A stretch of 64,000 nucleotides of DNA from Pseudobdellovibrionaceae bacterium (GTDB taxonomy: Bacteria > Bdellovibrionota > Bdellovibrionia > Bdellovibrionales > UBA1609). Shown here one piece after another: positions 1 through 8,314 of this stretch; the first letter of the stretch is position 1, and each line of letters begins with the position of its first letter. The notes below the pieces were generated by a model. The model did no database searches and was not told the DNA's origin. It was given only the letters and a program-made list of their open reading frames with translations. Both the position numbers and the translations under genes were made by a program. The DNA is taken from assembly GCA_023954155.1 (NCBI GenBank), contig JAMLIO010000006.1, forward strand, positions 140,378 through 204,377, in the 5' to 3' direction.

Positions 1-79
1 TATACTCTACCAAATCTTTAGGTATATGTTGGCAGCCCCAAATCAAAACCATCATGATCAGATACACCAAACTTCTCAT
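1..79 (-). CDS. Predicted lipoprotein, N-terminal fragment (cut by window edge)
   Basis: Reading the minus strand from the ATG at 79 gives about 26 residues starting MRSLVYLIMMVLIWGC, a short basic start, a hydrophobic stretch and a Cys preceded by Gly, as in a lipoprotein signal peptide. The lipobox (I-W-G-C) is not perfect. An AGGAGA ribosome-binding site lies at about 87-92, just inside the stop region of aroC, so the gene is probably co-transcribed with the aro genes. The rest of the protein lies beyond the window and its function is unknown. Confidence 0.6.
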   Translation of the reverse strand, partial: MRSLVYLIMMVLIWGCQHIPKDLVEY

Positions 80-99
80 TCTAAAGTTCTCCTGCAATT

Positions 100-1125
100 T
101 CATCGGACTTTAATGTTGTCCATTCTTTTTAATAAATAATGATCCGCTAACACCAACGCCAACATAGATTCCACCACCACAACTGCTCTAGGTAAAATGC
201 ACGGATCATGACGCCCTTGCTTTGCCACGTCCAAAATGCTGGATGTGGGTTTAAACAGCACACTCATAGTAACATCTTCCCCTGAGCTGATTCCGCCCTG
301 GACGCCTCCATAAGCCGATTTCTGTGCATGATAAAGGGTTCCTTTTTGAAAGACATCTTCGTCACCCAAGCTCACAGAGTTGACAGCCCCGATTGAAAAT
401 AAGGCTGCGGCCATATCAGCTTTAAGTTTACTAAACACAGGCTGTCCTAAACCTGCCTCTAAGCCTGAAATACGAATTTGGATTTTTCCTCCGTAACTCT
501 CTCCCGTCTCTTTGGCTTGCGCCAATCTTTCTTTAAGAACAGAGACTTGGTGAGCATCTGGGAAAGACAACTCCTCTTTGAGTCCTTCATGCTTATCAAA
601 GCGAGTTTCAAAGTCAGAATAGTTCAGAGTATTGACAATATCTCCCACCTGCTGCACCCAAACCTGAATTTGAAGTTGAGGATTTAAAATGTCTAAAAGA
701 TTTCTGGCAATGGCTCCACCTGCCACACGGCTTATGGTTTCGCGCCCTGAAGACCTACCACCTCCACGTAAATCCACGTGGGAAAATTTCTCGGTCCATG
801 TTTGATCTGCATGTCCCTGACGAGGTTTTAAGTTTTGATAGTCTTCTGATTTTTGATTGTGGTTGCGAAAAAGTATCGCAATAGGTGTTCCTAATGTTTT
901 CCCTTCTAAAATTCCACTTAAAATTTCAAACTCGTCCGCTTCATTTCTAGAAGTGACAAAGGCATTTTGGCCTGGACGTCGGCGCGCCATATAGGTGTGA
1001 AGCCATTTTTCATCAATCTCTAGCCCTGCAGGACAACCTTCAACAACAACACCCAATCCCACCCCATGGCTTTCACCAAAACTGTGAATTTGAAAAACAT
1101 GTCCAAACGTATTTTTAAATGTCAT
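100..1125 (-). CDS. aroC: Chorismate synthase
   Basis: Catalyses the last step of the shikimate pathway, 5-enolpyruvylshikimate-3-phosphate to chorismate, using reduced FMN in the cytoplasm. The 341-residue protein (family about 350-390) shows the family signatures FGESHG at 16-21, an RRRPGQN block near 50, DLRGGGRSSGRET in the middle, and RHDPCILPRAVVVVE near the C terminus. The ATG is preceded by GGAG five bases upstream. It overlaps the end of the upstream aroK-aroD-aroE fusion gene by 11 bases, so the two are probably translationally coupled. It is the last aro gene of the ung-aroB-aroA-aroKDE-aroC run. Confidence 0.97.
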   Translation of the reverse strand: MTFKNTFGHVFQIHSFGESHGVGLGVVVEGCPAGLEIDEKWLHTYMARRRPGQNAFVTSRNEADEFEILSGILEGKTLGTPIAILFRNHNQKSEDYQNLKPRQGHADQTWTEKFSHVDLRGGGRSSGRETISRVAGGAIARNLLDILNPQLQIQVWVQQVGDIVNTLNYSDFETRFDKHEGLKEELSFPDAHQVSVLKERLAQAKETGESYGGKIQIRISGLEAGLGQPVFSKLKADMAAALFSIGAVNSVSLGDEDVFQKGTLYHAQKSAYGGVQGGISSGEDVTMSVLFKPTSSILDVAKQGRHDPCILPRAVVVVESMLALVLADHYLLKRMDNIKVR

Positions 1126-2941
1126 ACTGACTCCAAAATTTTTGCTGTTCTAAGCCTTGGTGCTTGAAAAAATCCAACCCACTGACATAGGGTATAGCTT
1201 GGCCTGTTTGTTTGTGAGTGGCATACACCCAACGTTTGGCTTTTGAGTTAGATCTATAATCCAGATCAAGAACTTTTTTAACAGTAAAATTCCATTGCGG
1301 CCAAAGTCCCTTTTCACCAGCAGCCCAGATCACCTGAGCTTGCGTGAGATGATGAAAGTCGGCTTCATGCTGTAATGCTGTGGCTCCTGCTTCTGGTTCT
1401 CTTAATCTGTTGGTTCGTGCTGCCAGAAAAAAAGCATCTGGCAATAGATCCTGAAGCATCTTAAGCAAACTCCCTCCCCCAAACACCACTGTAGGTAAAT
1501 GTGGGTCTAAATGCTGTTCAAAAAATAATTTAAGTCCTAAGTGATCCGTGTTTGTAAACTGTTTCACAGTTTTGCCAAGATAGGCCGTGTTTACACTTTC
1601 AAACGTCTGCACGCTGCTGTCTTTTACATCTATATCCTGATAGATAAGGTTTTTATAAGGGGACGTTACAGCAAGGTATCTCACCCCTAAATCACGAAGT
1701 TGATTCAAAAACCCTTCTTTGATGTGTGAAGCAGGTACGGAAATCCTCACAGGATGCACAGCTTTATCCCCAAAAAAATCTCTGTGCATGTCAGGGGTTA
1801 AGCTATGAGAGACCTTTTCACCTAAAATACCATAAAAGGCTTTGGGTGCATTTCCCTTAATGTCATACCACAAGGGCTGTTCTTGAGCAGAACCTTCTGA
1901 AAATCTAAAAAAGTTGATCTCATTGTCTTTAGCTAAAACCATGCGCAACCACGAAAGGTCTAAATTTCCACTTCGTGGTAAAAAGGCAGAAAAAGGAAAT
2001 TCTGTTTTTAAAAGTGTATATAGCTCTAATACTTCATCAAGGTCTTTCATTTCAGGGGCAAACTTATAAATAAAAACATTGTGGTAGTTCTGCTTCCAAG
2101 ACATTAACTCTTGAATATCATTTCTGTGTTCAGAGATGATATCTCCAGGTCTGAGATTTGGAAGGTTGGGATTTTGTTGCGCCAAAATAATATCCCAATC
2201 TATTTTAAGGTTAGGATACTTGTAGCGTTCTAAGTTTTTTAAAAAGTCTATCGTTAAAGGATTGAGTTGTCTTACTGCTAAGATGATCTTTCTCTGGAAA
2301 GAGACTTGTTTTAAAATTTTATGGATGTCGAGTTCACTCCAAATGTCATTGCGAAGCTCTATGCCAAAGCTTCCTCTTAAACACGCCCCAATGTTTTCTT
2401 TTGGTAAGAGAGTGCAATAAAAATTTTCTGGCACTACAGTACGTTCAAATAAATATTGTCCTAACAGATCTTTATTATACTCAACTCTTTCGGGGATGAT
2501 CATTTGGGCTTGAGCTGTTTTTTTATATATAAGCTCGCGTTGCACAAACTTCTGCTCCCACTCTTCTAGAGGATCAGTCTGATCTGTCAGTGCGGGCCGT
2601 TCTGCATCTAGAAAAATACGCCCCAAGCCATCAGTCTCCCTACGCACCCAAAGCACTAGACTGTCCGATGGAAATTGGAATTGGTCGAGCATAAAACCTG
2701 CACCCAGTGCAACAACAAAGGGGCCGCGCTCTTGGCATATCTTACGTAAAGTTTCAATTTCACGCTCGCGAAACAGACCCTCCTCGGACTTTTGAAAATA
2801 CTCTGCAATAGGTGTTTTGAATTGCCAAACCACTTCTTGATCTAAATCGTAGACTTGGTACTGCGAGTTTGCTTTTTTGAAAGCCTTTAATAAACTTGTT
2901 TTCCCTACACCTCTATGACCAATAAGAAACACTTTATCCAT
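1115..2941 (-). CDS. aroK-aroD-aroE: Trifunctional shikimate kinase / type I 3-dehydroquinate dehydratase / shikimate dehydrogenase
   Basis: A 608-residue fusion of three shikimate-pathway enzymes. Residues 1-170 are shikimate kinase: P-loop GHRGVGKT at 8-15, Asp34, Arg near 60, a GAG block at 80-82 and RPAL near 115. Residues about 205-360 resemble a divergent type I dehydroquinate dehydratase: SEH with His272 and a Lys at 293 in the Schiff-base position. The usual acidic ELF motif is replaced by DII. Residues about 365-608 are shikimate dehydrogenase: GEKVSHSLTPDMH at 374-386, TSPYK with catalytic Lys430, ESVNT, NTDHLGL with Asp466, and a GGGS nucleotide-binding turn at 488-491. This domain order matches the C-terminal half of eukaryotic AROM. 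RBS GGAG sits 7 bases before the ATG. It overlaps aroA by 8 bases. The kinase and dehydrogenase calls are firm; activity of the middle domain is less certain. Confidence 0.92.
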   Translation of the reverse strand: MDKVFLIGHRGVGKTSLLKAFKKANSQYQVYDLDQEVVWQFKTPIAEYFQKSEEGLFREREIETLRKICQERGPFVVALGAGFMLDQFQFPSDSLVLWVRRETDGLGRIFLDAERPALTDQTDPLEEWEQKFVQRELIYKKTAQAQMIIPERVEYNKDLLGQYLFERTVVPENFYCTLLPKENIGACLRGSFGIELRNDIWSELDIHKILKQVSFQRKIILAVRQLNPLTIDFLKNLERYKYPNLKIDWDIILAQQNPNLPNLRPGDIISEHRNDIQELMSWKQNYHNVFIYKFAPEMKDLDEVLELYTLLKTEFPFSAFLPRSGNLDLSWLRMVLAKDNEINFFRFSEGSAQEQPLWYDIKGNAPKAFYGILGEKVSHSLTPDMHRDFFGDKAVHPVRISVPASHIKEGFLNQLRDLGVRYLAVTSPYKNLIYQDIDVKDSSVQTFESVNTAYLGKTVKQFTNTDHLGLKLFFEQHLDPHLPTVVFGGGSLLKMLQDLLPDAFFLAARTNRLREPEAGATALQHEADFHHLTQAQVIWAAGEKGLWPQWNFTVKKVLDLDYRSNSKAKRWVYATHKQTGQAIPYVSGLDFFKHQGLEQQKFWSQYDI

Positions 2942-4133
2942 GAATGATCTCCATGAATTCTGGGAAGCTTTTACGGTAACTGCTAAAATCTTGCAGTTTC
3001 AAGCCCCAACCAGCGTGTTTGAGAAACATGGCACTCATAAACATTCTATGGTCCATAGCCGTGTCAAAATCGGTTTGAATCTCTTGAGGACGATCTGACC
3101 CTTGTCTCACGTTCAAAGTTTCTGAATCTAGAAATGTAAACTCGAGTTGTGACAGTTTGAAAAACTCTAAGGATTTAGTTAAACGATCTGACTCTTTAAG
3201 TTTCAGTTGCCAAGGAAATTGCAACGTCACTTCTTGATCTGTTTTTAAACCCCAAGCTAACAAGGCACAAAACCCAGGAAACAAATCAGGATTTTTTCTA
3301 AAGTCGAAATGAGTTTTGCGCAATTCAAAATCTGACGGCTTGATTGTAAGTTCATTGTGTCCCAAACCAAAATTAAGACCACACTCAGAAAGAATTTGCA
3401 GTCCCTCTCGATCAGGTTCGGGTGACTCCATATCTATATTGGTGATTTTGATCTCTGCATCCAAAAATGCAAATAAGGAGAGATAAAATATCGAAGACCA
3501 ATCCGCACCCACGGTCATCTCTTCTGCGATAGGGTCGACAGGAGGAATAATTTTGTATTGCTCTTCGTCTTCTGATAGCTCTTCTTTTTCTATCTGAAAG
3601 TTCAATCTTTGCAACAAACGCGTGGTGATGTCCTCATATCCCGAAGACTGGGAAAGTCCGTGAACGTGAACCCGAAATGATCTTTTCAGCGTGGTAGCAG
3701 CAAGCAAAAACCCTGTTAAAAATTGTGTGGATTGAGCAAGATCAATATTGATAACCTTATGTAGATTCCACCGCCCTCCAGTGATTTCTAATAAGTTGGG
3801 CGTTTGAAACTGAGCCTGAATGCCCACTTGCTTAAATACATCTAAAATCCCGTCGTGCGGTCGCCTAGCTAACTGTTCACCTAAGTGCAGCTTCCAGACT
3901 CCTTCCTTCATAGAGATCCAAAAGCAAAAAAATCTAAATGTGGTTCCACCATCACCAATAAAAAACTCTGTCTTGCCTTGATTATAATCCTCAAACAGTT
4001 GTTCTAAATTTTTCACGTCATCAGAGGAAGACTCGTACTGCACATGAAGTTCAGAAAAATTCTGTCTTAAGATCAACAGCCGATTGACCAGAGATTTAGA
4101 AGAATGAATCTTTCCAGAAAAATTAAAACTCAT
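2934..4133 (-). CDS. aroA: 3-phosphoshikimate 1-carboxyvinyltransferase (EPSP synthase), divergent
   Basis: Joins phosphoenolpyruvate to shikimate-3-phosphate. At 399 residues it is slightly short (family about 430). Family motifs are visible but diverged: SSKSLVNRLLIL near the N terminus, GDGGTTFRFF where GNAGTAMRPL is usual, RRPHDGILDVFKQVGI, KLKESDRLTKSLEFF, DHRMFMSAMF and SYRKSFPEF near the end. It starts inside the stop of aroB (ATGA, 4-base overlap) and runs 8 bases into the kinase-dehydratase-dehydrogenase fusion gene, so all four aro reading frames are interlocked. Position and motifs make the identity clear; the altered GNAGT motif suggests unusual substrate-site chemistry. Confidence 0.93.
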   Translation of the reverse strand: MSFNFSGKIHSSKSLVNRLLILRQNFSELHVQYESSSDDVKNLEQLFEDYNQGKTEFFIGDGGTTFRFFCFWISMKEGVWKLHLGEQLARRPHDGILDVFKQVGIQAQFQTPNLLEITGGRWNLHKVINIDLAQSTQFLTGFLLAATTLKRSFRVHVHGLSQSSGYEDITTRLLQRLNFQIEKEELSEDEEQYKIIPPVDPIAEEMTVGADWSSIFYLSLFAFLDAEIKITNIDMESPEPDREGLQILSECGLNFGLGHNELTIKPSDFELRKTHFDFRKNPDLFPGFCALLAWGLKTDQEVTLQFPWQLKLKESDRLTKSLEFFKLSQLEFTFLDSETLNVRQGSDRPQEIQTDFDTAMDHRMFMSAMFLKHAGWGLKLQDFSSYRKSFPEFMEIIHG

Positions 4134-5161
4134 GGGGCCACAAATCCTTGCTTTGCAAGTTGTCCAATGATGTTACCTATCGTCACAGGTTCAATAATGG
4201 CCTTATCTTTCTGGTAAAGGACAAAATGCAAATTATGTGAACGTCGTTTTTTATCTTTCACTAAAGCAGACATATATTCTACTTTGCTAAACTTTGGCAT
4301 AGCCGATAAGTCAAATCCATGTCTGTAAAGTAAATCGTAGACCTGCTCTAAAAGCTTGGATGATATATATTTTTTGCTTACACTCCATCTTAAAGAAAAG
4401 AGCAGTCCCCACAACACACTGTCTGAATGGGATAAACCTGTAAGATTTTCTACTGCGTGGCCCACTGTGTGACCAAAGTTAAGCACAAATCTTTCACCTG
4501 ACTTTTCATAAGGGTCTTTTTTAACAATCTCATTTTTAATCTTAATGAACTCAGGAAGATGCTCCCACAACCACTTGCCTGTAATGGAAGTTTGAGCTTC
4601 TAGTACTGAACGAAGTCCAGATTGAGGAGGCGACAGTAAAATGGTTTTTAAAACCTCTCCCATTGCTGTTTCTACGGCCAAATCTTTCAGTAGACTTTTT
4701 GCGATTAAAATTTGCGAGGCAGGATAAAATGTACCGATTTGATTTTTAATATAATCCACATTCAAAGCATTTTTACCGCCATGAGCAGAATCCACCGCCG
4801 CCAGCCAAGTTGTTGGACACTGAATGAACTTCACTCCCCGATGATAAACGCTAGATAGAAATCCACAGAAGTCACCCATGGTTCCTCCACCAATCGCCAC
4901 AAATACATAGGGTGGTTTTAAATCTTTGGTTCTGTGCTGCACTTCCAAAAGGACTCGTTGCATACTGGCCAAACTTTTAAGCTCTTCGCCTGCCTCTAGA
5001 TAAATCACCGAACCTTTTTGCTCTATGCTTTTTAAAGCAGGATGATGCTTTAGATTTTCATCTACAAAAAATAAAGTATGAGGAAGCTCAAAGAATTTCA
5101 AAGACAGGTTCTGAGTTAAAATGATCTTTTCATTAAACGGGCCTTTTAATTCTTTATCCAT
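4130..5161 (-). CDS. aroB: 3-dehydroquinate synthase
   Basis: Converts DAHP to 3-dehydroquinate with NAD and a divalent metal, the second step of the shikimate pathway. The 343-residue protein has the NAD-binding block VAIGGGTMGDFCGFLSSVYHRG, the substrate block PTTWLAAVDSAHGGKNA followed by KNQIGTFYPA, and the metal-binding LNFGHTVGHAVE. It starts three bases after the ung stop and overlaps aroA by four bases. Most bacterial AroB proteins are about 340-370 residues, so the protein is complete. Confidence 0.96.
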   Translation of the reverse strand: MDKELKGPFNEKIILTQNLSLKFFELPHTLFFVDENLKHHPALKSIEQKGSVIYLEAGEELKSLASMQRVLLEVQHRTKDLKPPYVFVAIGGGTMGDFCGFLSSVYHRGVKFIQCPTTWLAAVDSAHGGKNALNVDYIKNQIGTFYPASQILIAKSLLKDLAVETAMGEVLKTILLSPPQSGLRSVLEAQTSITGKWLWEHLPEFIKIKNEIVKKDPYEKSGERFVLNFGHTVGHAVENLTGLSHSDSVLWGLLFSLRWSVSKKYISSKLLEQVYDLLYRHGFDLSAMPKFSKVEYMSALVKDKKRRSHNLHFVLYQKDKAIIEPVTIGNIIGQLAKQGFVAP

Positions 5162-5164
5162 GTA

Positions 5165-5854
5165 CTAATCCAAACTCCAATCAATAGGAGTCTGTCCCGT
5201 TGCCATCAAAAACTCATTCACTCTTGAAAAGGGTTTATGGCCAAAGAAGCCACGATGTGCTGAGAGCGGTGAGGGGTGCACCGCTTTGATCACTAAATGT
5301 TTTTTAGAATCTAGGAACTCGCCTTTTTTCTGTGCGGACGATCCCCAGAGAATAAAGGCTTTCGGTGTGTGGGATTCATTGACAATTTTTAGGGCCGCAT
5401 CCGTGAACTCCTCCCAACCTTTTTTTTGATGAGAAGCCGCTTTAGCTCTTTCCACCGTAAGAGTAGCGTTGAGCAACAAGACTCCTTGCTTCGCCCAGGC
5501 CGTAAGATGACCATGTTTAGGAATTTGTACATCGGGGATGTCGTTTTTCAGTTCTTTATAAATATTTTGTAGTGATGGGGGAATAGCAATGTCTTTTTGT
5601 ACAGAAAAACATAGACCATGTGCCTGCAAGGGTCCGTGATAAGGGTCTTGTCCTAAAATGACCACTTTGACTTGATCAAGTGGAGTCTGATTGAAGGCTT
5701 CAAAGTATTCATGAGGTCTAGGATAAATCACCTTACCCTTTTGGATTTCGCTTTGTAAAAAGCCTTTGAGTTTGGCCATATAGGGTTTCTGGAACTCATT
5801 TAAAAGTTCCTTTTTCCAACTGGGTTCAAGCTTAATCTTGTCTTCTGACTGCAT
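5165..5854 (-). CDS. ung: Uracil-DNA glycosylase, family 1
   Basis: Removes uracil from DNA as the first step of base-excision repair. The 229 residues show the water-activating loop GQDPYHG (Asp70), the uracil-binding [18 protein letters not shown], and the DNA-intercalation loop [17 protein letters not shown]. Length is normal. It heads the run that continues into aroB with only three intervening bases, a pairing with no obvious functional logic. No strong Shine-Dalgarno sequence is seen before its ATG. Confidence 0.97.
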   Translation of the reverse strand: MQSEDKIKLEPSWKKELLNEFQKPYMAKLKGFLQSEIQKGKVIYPRPHEYFEAFNQTPLDQVKVVILGQDPYHGPLQAHGLCFSVQKDIAIPPSLQNIYKELKNDIPDVQIPKHGHLTAWAKQGVLLLNATLTVERAKAASHQKKGWEEFTDAALKIVNESHTPKAFILWGSSAQKKGEFLDSKKHLVIKAVHPSPLSAHRGFFGHKPFSRVNEFLMATGQTPIDWSLD

Positions 5855-6163
5855 GCTGTCTGTTGTAACACTTCACTCTCAGCATGGCAAAAAGAGGATC
5901 AGGCACCATCATTTGGCTTACCCATGAAAGAAGATGGCATTAGAGGTGCGGCGCATGGCAAAATGGTCCAGACCTCATCTTGCTTGCTCATAAAAGAAGG
6001 TGGCACTGCTGAGGATGATATTGTGCAGCAAAGTGGCTGAAGCTAGGTTGCCCTGCCCACCCAAGGTCGGTTTTTTTAAAATCACCCCTTTTTGAGCTTT
6101 ACTTATACATAACTTACACGTAATGTATAAGTTGTGTGTAAGTTGCAAGGGAGGCCCGTTGCT
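5855..6163. other. ung-lexA divergent intergenic region with a decayed ~70-bp repeat
   Basis: This 309-base gap separates ung (leftward) from lexA (rightward). It carries the lexA operator array at its right end. It also carries a diverged direct repeat: GCATGGCAAAA at about 5882 and again at about 5953, and CATGAAAGAAGATGGCA at about 5922 matched by CATAAAAGAAGGTGGCA at about 5989. A third weak echo starts near 6023. No credible protein-coding frame was found. Confidence 0.5.
6101..6143 (+). promoter_or_regulatory. Candidate LexA operator: four half-sites forming two interlaced palindromes
   Basis: ACTTATAC (6101-6108) and ACTTACAC (6112-6119) are followed by their inverted partners GTATAAGT (6125-6132) and GTGTAAGT (6136-6143). 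Spacings are 11, 13 and 11 bases, giving two interlaced palindromes of the form ACTTAYAC-N16-GTRTAAGT. The centre also contains TTAC-N2-GTAA (6114-6123), close to the TTAC-N3-GTAA motif that I recall being reported for Bdellovibrio LexA. The array ends 20 bases before the lexA ATG, the expected place for autorepression. The protein that binds it is inferred. Confidence 0.7.
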
Positions 6164-6847
6164 ATGACTACAAACCCCATGAATCTAAATCAAAAAACCA
6201 CCTGCTCATTGACCCAAAAGGAAAAGATGATCCTTGAGTTTCTTGAAAGCTTCATCAAGCAAGAAGGGATCTCCCCTGCTTACACCGAAATTCAAAGCCA
6301 CTTTGGCTTTGCTTCGATTCATTCTGTTCAACGTTATATTCAACAGCTTGAACAGAAGGGCTACATCCAAAAGGGCGAACCCAATCAAAAGCGCTCTTTG
6401 ATCCTGCTTAAAGCGTCTCATGACTTTGCCAATGAACTCTATGACCCCGCCACCTACGGTTCTGCGGTTCGCCTTCCTCTCCTAGGGAAGGTGGCCGCAG
6501 GGCTGCCCCTTGAGGCCAAAACTTATGATGAGCAGATGGATGTCCCCCTAGCTCTTGTCCCTCGCCCCACTGAAAGTTTTGTCTTACGCGTTCAAGGTGA
6601 GTCCATGATTGATGAAGGTATTTTTGACGGAGACTTGATCATCATTGAAAAGCGCAACTTTGCCCATTCTGGCAGTTTAGTGGTGGTCGCAACAGAAGAT
6701 GAGTCTGCGACGGTTAAACGCATCTTTTATAAAGAGGGCTTAGTGGAACTGCGTCCTGCTAATGCTCAGATGCAGTCTTTTTGGTATGAACCACATAAAA
6801 TCAGCATCCAGGGCTTAGTGGTGGGGCTGATCCGCCAATACCTTTAA
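6164..6847 (+). CDS. lexA: LexA repressor / S24 self-cleaving peptidase
   Basis: SOS transcriptional repressor that cleaves itself when stimulated by RecA filaments. I chose the ATG at 6164 (227 residues) because AAGGGAGG lies 9 bases upstream; a GTG at 6134 in the same frame would overlap the operator. Residues about 15-80 form the winged helix-turn-helix (AYTEIQSHFGFASIHSVQRYIQQLEQKGYI). The Ala112-Gly113 bond is the cleavage site, Ser147 (GESMID) is the nucleophile and Lys185 (ATVKR) the general base. Upstream half-sites suggest autoregulation. No SOS mutagenesis genes follow it. Confidence 0.95.
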   Translation: MTTNPMNLNQKTTCSLTQKEKMILEFLESFIKQEGISPAYTEIQSHFGFASIHSVQRYIQQLEQKGYIQKGEPNQKRSLILLKASHDFANELYDPATYGSAVRLPLLGKVAAGLPLEAKTYDEQMDVPLALVPRPTESFVLRVQGESMIDEGIFDGDLIIIEKRNFAHSGSLVVVATEDESATVKRIFYKEGLVELRPANAQMQSFWYEPHKISIQGLVVGLIRQYL

Positions 6848-6944
6848 ACTGCCTGACATAATTGAGACAAAATCCCAATCTTACTAAAATTTGATTTTTA
6901 AAATTCTTCTTGGTACGTTTTTGTAACGACGTAGAGGGAGGATC

Positions 6945-7382
6945 ATGAAAAGGTGGCTGATATTGTGGATTTTGATATCTTCCCACAGCGCTTTTGCAGG
7001 AGAACTGCACTGCTCTACCAGCAATAAGATTCATGGTTGGAATTTGCAGAATACCTATGAACGTCTTTTCTTATACAGCTATGTGACAGAAGATGGATTA
7101 CTGTTCTCGCCCTATCTTTCTGGGGCGTACTTTGCTTCTCGATCTGCAGCTTACAAGCTTGACCCCTCTTACACTTCGGGACGTAGGCACTACGTAGGCT
7201 TTGAAGCCTACGAGCCACTTGAAGACACCTGGTTCTGGTTTTATCCTTTTTTACCTAAAAACTTTCAGCATCGCAAAAATCGATTTGCTGCCTACATCCA
7301 AATCATAGACGAGATCGGGTTGGTGGAAACCGTCGGGCTCAGCTGTCGTATCTATCCCTCAACCCAATACATTCAAATTTAA
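6945..7382 (+). CDS. Small secreted protein of unknown function
   Basis: 145 residues with a clear Sec signal peptide (MKRWLILWILISSHSAFAG, cleavage after AFA). GGGAGG lies just upstream of the ATG. The mature protein is rich in Tyr, Phe and Trp and has two Cys residues (near 23 and 136) that could form a disulfide. I do not recognise a family. Its stop codon abuts the stop of the convergent gene at 7383. Confidence 0.75.
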   Translation: MKRWLILWILISSHSAFAGELHCSTSNKIHGWNLQNTYERLFLYSYVTEDGLLFSPYLSGAYFASRSAAYKLDPSYTSGRRHYVGFEAYEPLEDTWFWFYPFLPKNFQHRKNRFAAYIQIIDEIGLVETVGLSCRIYPSTQYIQI

Positions 7383-8123
7383 TTATTGCGTATCACCAAT
7401 ATAGATACGCAAAGTTTCTGGGTCTAGATTTAAGGTGTTCAAAAACCATTTTTCATCTAAGAGCTTCATGTCATAGGCATAACATAAAGTTTCAAAGCCC
7501 ATCTGACATTGCTTCCATTCTGGTTTTTGTCTTTTGTTAGACATTCTTTCTAAAGTAGAACACAGAGACTGTCTGAACTTGTCCATCTCTGTGGAATGAC
7601 TTAAGTTTTTCCACACAGATTTTGGAACATCTTTAAATAACATCAATAAGGTTTGGTGATCTTCGCTGTAGGTGGGAGAAGGTGCATGATTTGATTTAGA
7701 ACTTTCTGAAGTGGGATGGGACTTAGGGCTTCCCTGATTCTGATCCGCAGGCTTCCATGCTTGTGCACTAGAAGAACTGGATTTTCCATTCTTATAGACC
7801 AATTGTACATTTTTAAGTCCGTTCTTATCTGGAGCCCCTTTAAGCACTAAGTCTCCTTGCGACTGTAGATGCTCTACCGCTGAATGAATCTCCTGCTTAA
7901 GAGCTTTGGTCAAATTAGCCTCACCGCTCATATTCGCCACTTTCTGGTACAAAGATTTTCCTCTGATATTCGGGAACGACTCTAGCACCTGTATCACCAT
8001 ATCTTGGGCTGACATTTCTTCTTTCTTAAAAAATTTCTTGAAAGACGCACTTTGGTTTTGCACCAATGACAGTTTATTTTTAGGCTTTTCAAATACGGTT
8101 CGTAATTTTCGAGCTGTGTTCAT
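7383..8123 (-). CDS. Uncharacterised cytoplasmic protein with Ser-rich linker
   Basis: About 246 residues with no signal peptide or membrane segment. The basic N-terminal third has a helical segment that could be a winged-helix-like fold (AQDMVIQVLESFPNIRGKSLYQKVANMSG...). A low-complexity Ser/Pro/Asn/Gln-rich linker follows near 115-155, then a Cys-containing helical C-terminal domain. The start at 8123 is preferred over the ATG at 8129 because AAAGGA then lies at proper spacing. No known family is recognised. It is convergent with the small secreted gene, with no base between the stops. Confidence 0.7.
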   Translation of the reverse strand: MNTARKLRTVFEKPKNKLSLVQNQSASFKKFFKKEEMSAQDMVIQVLESFPNIRGKSLYQKVANMSGEANLTKALKQEIHSAVEHLQSQGDLVLKGAPDKNGLKNVQLVYKNGKSSSSSAQAWKPADQNQGSPKSHPTSESSKSNHAPSPTYSEDHQTLLMLFKDVPKSVWKNLSHSTEMDKFRQSLCSTLERMSNKRQKPEWKQCQMGFETLCYAYDMKLLDEKWFLNTLNLDPETLRIYIGDTQ

Positions 8124-8314
8124 GGACATCCTTTCTTTATAGATCTTTGTCTAGGTCTTACTCATCGGAACAAGGTCCAGCAAAAATAACGGCCCCCATG
8201 TATCAAAAAGACACTTGTAGAAAAATAAATATTTCTAAAATATTTTTATTTTGAATTGGAATCTAAACACGAAGAAGGCTCACAAATTAGGAGTCTCATT
8301 TTTTTACAGTGGTT

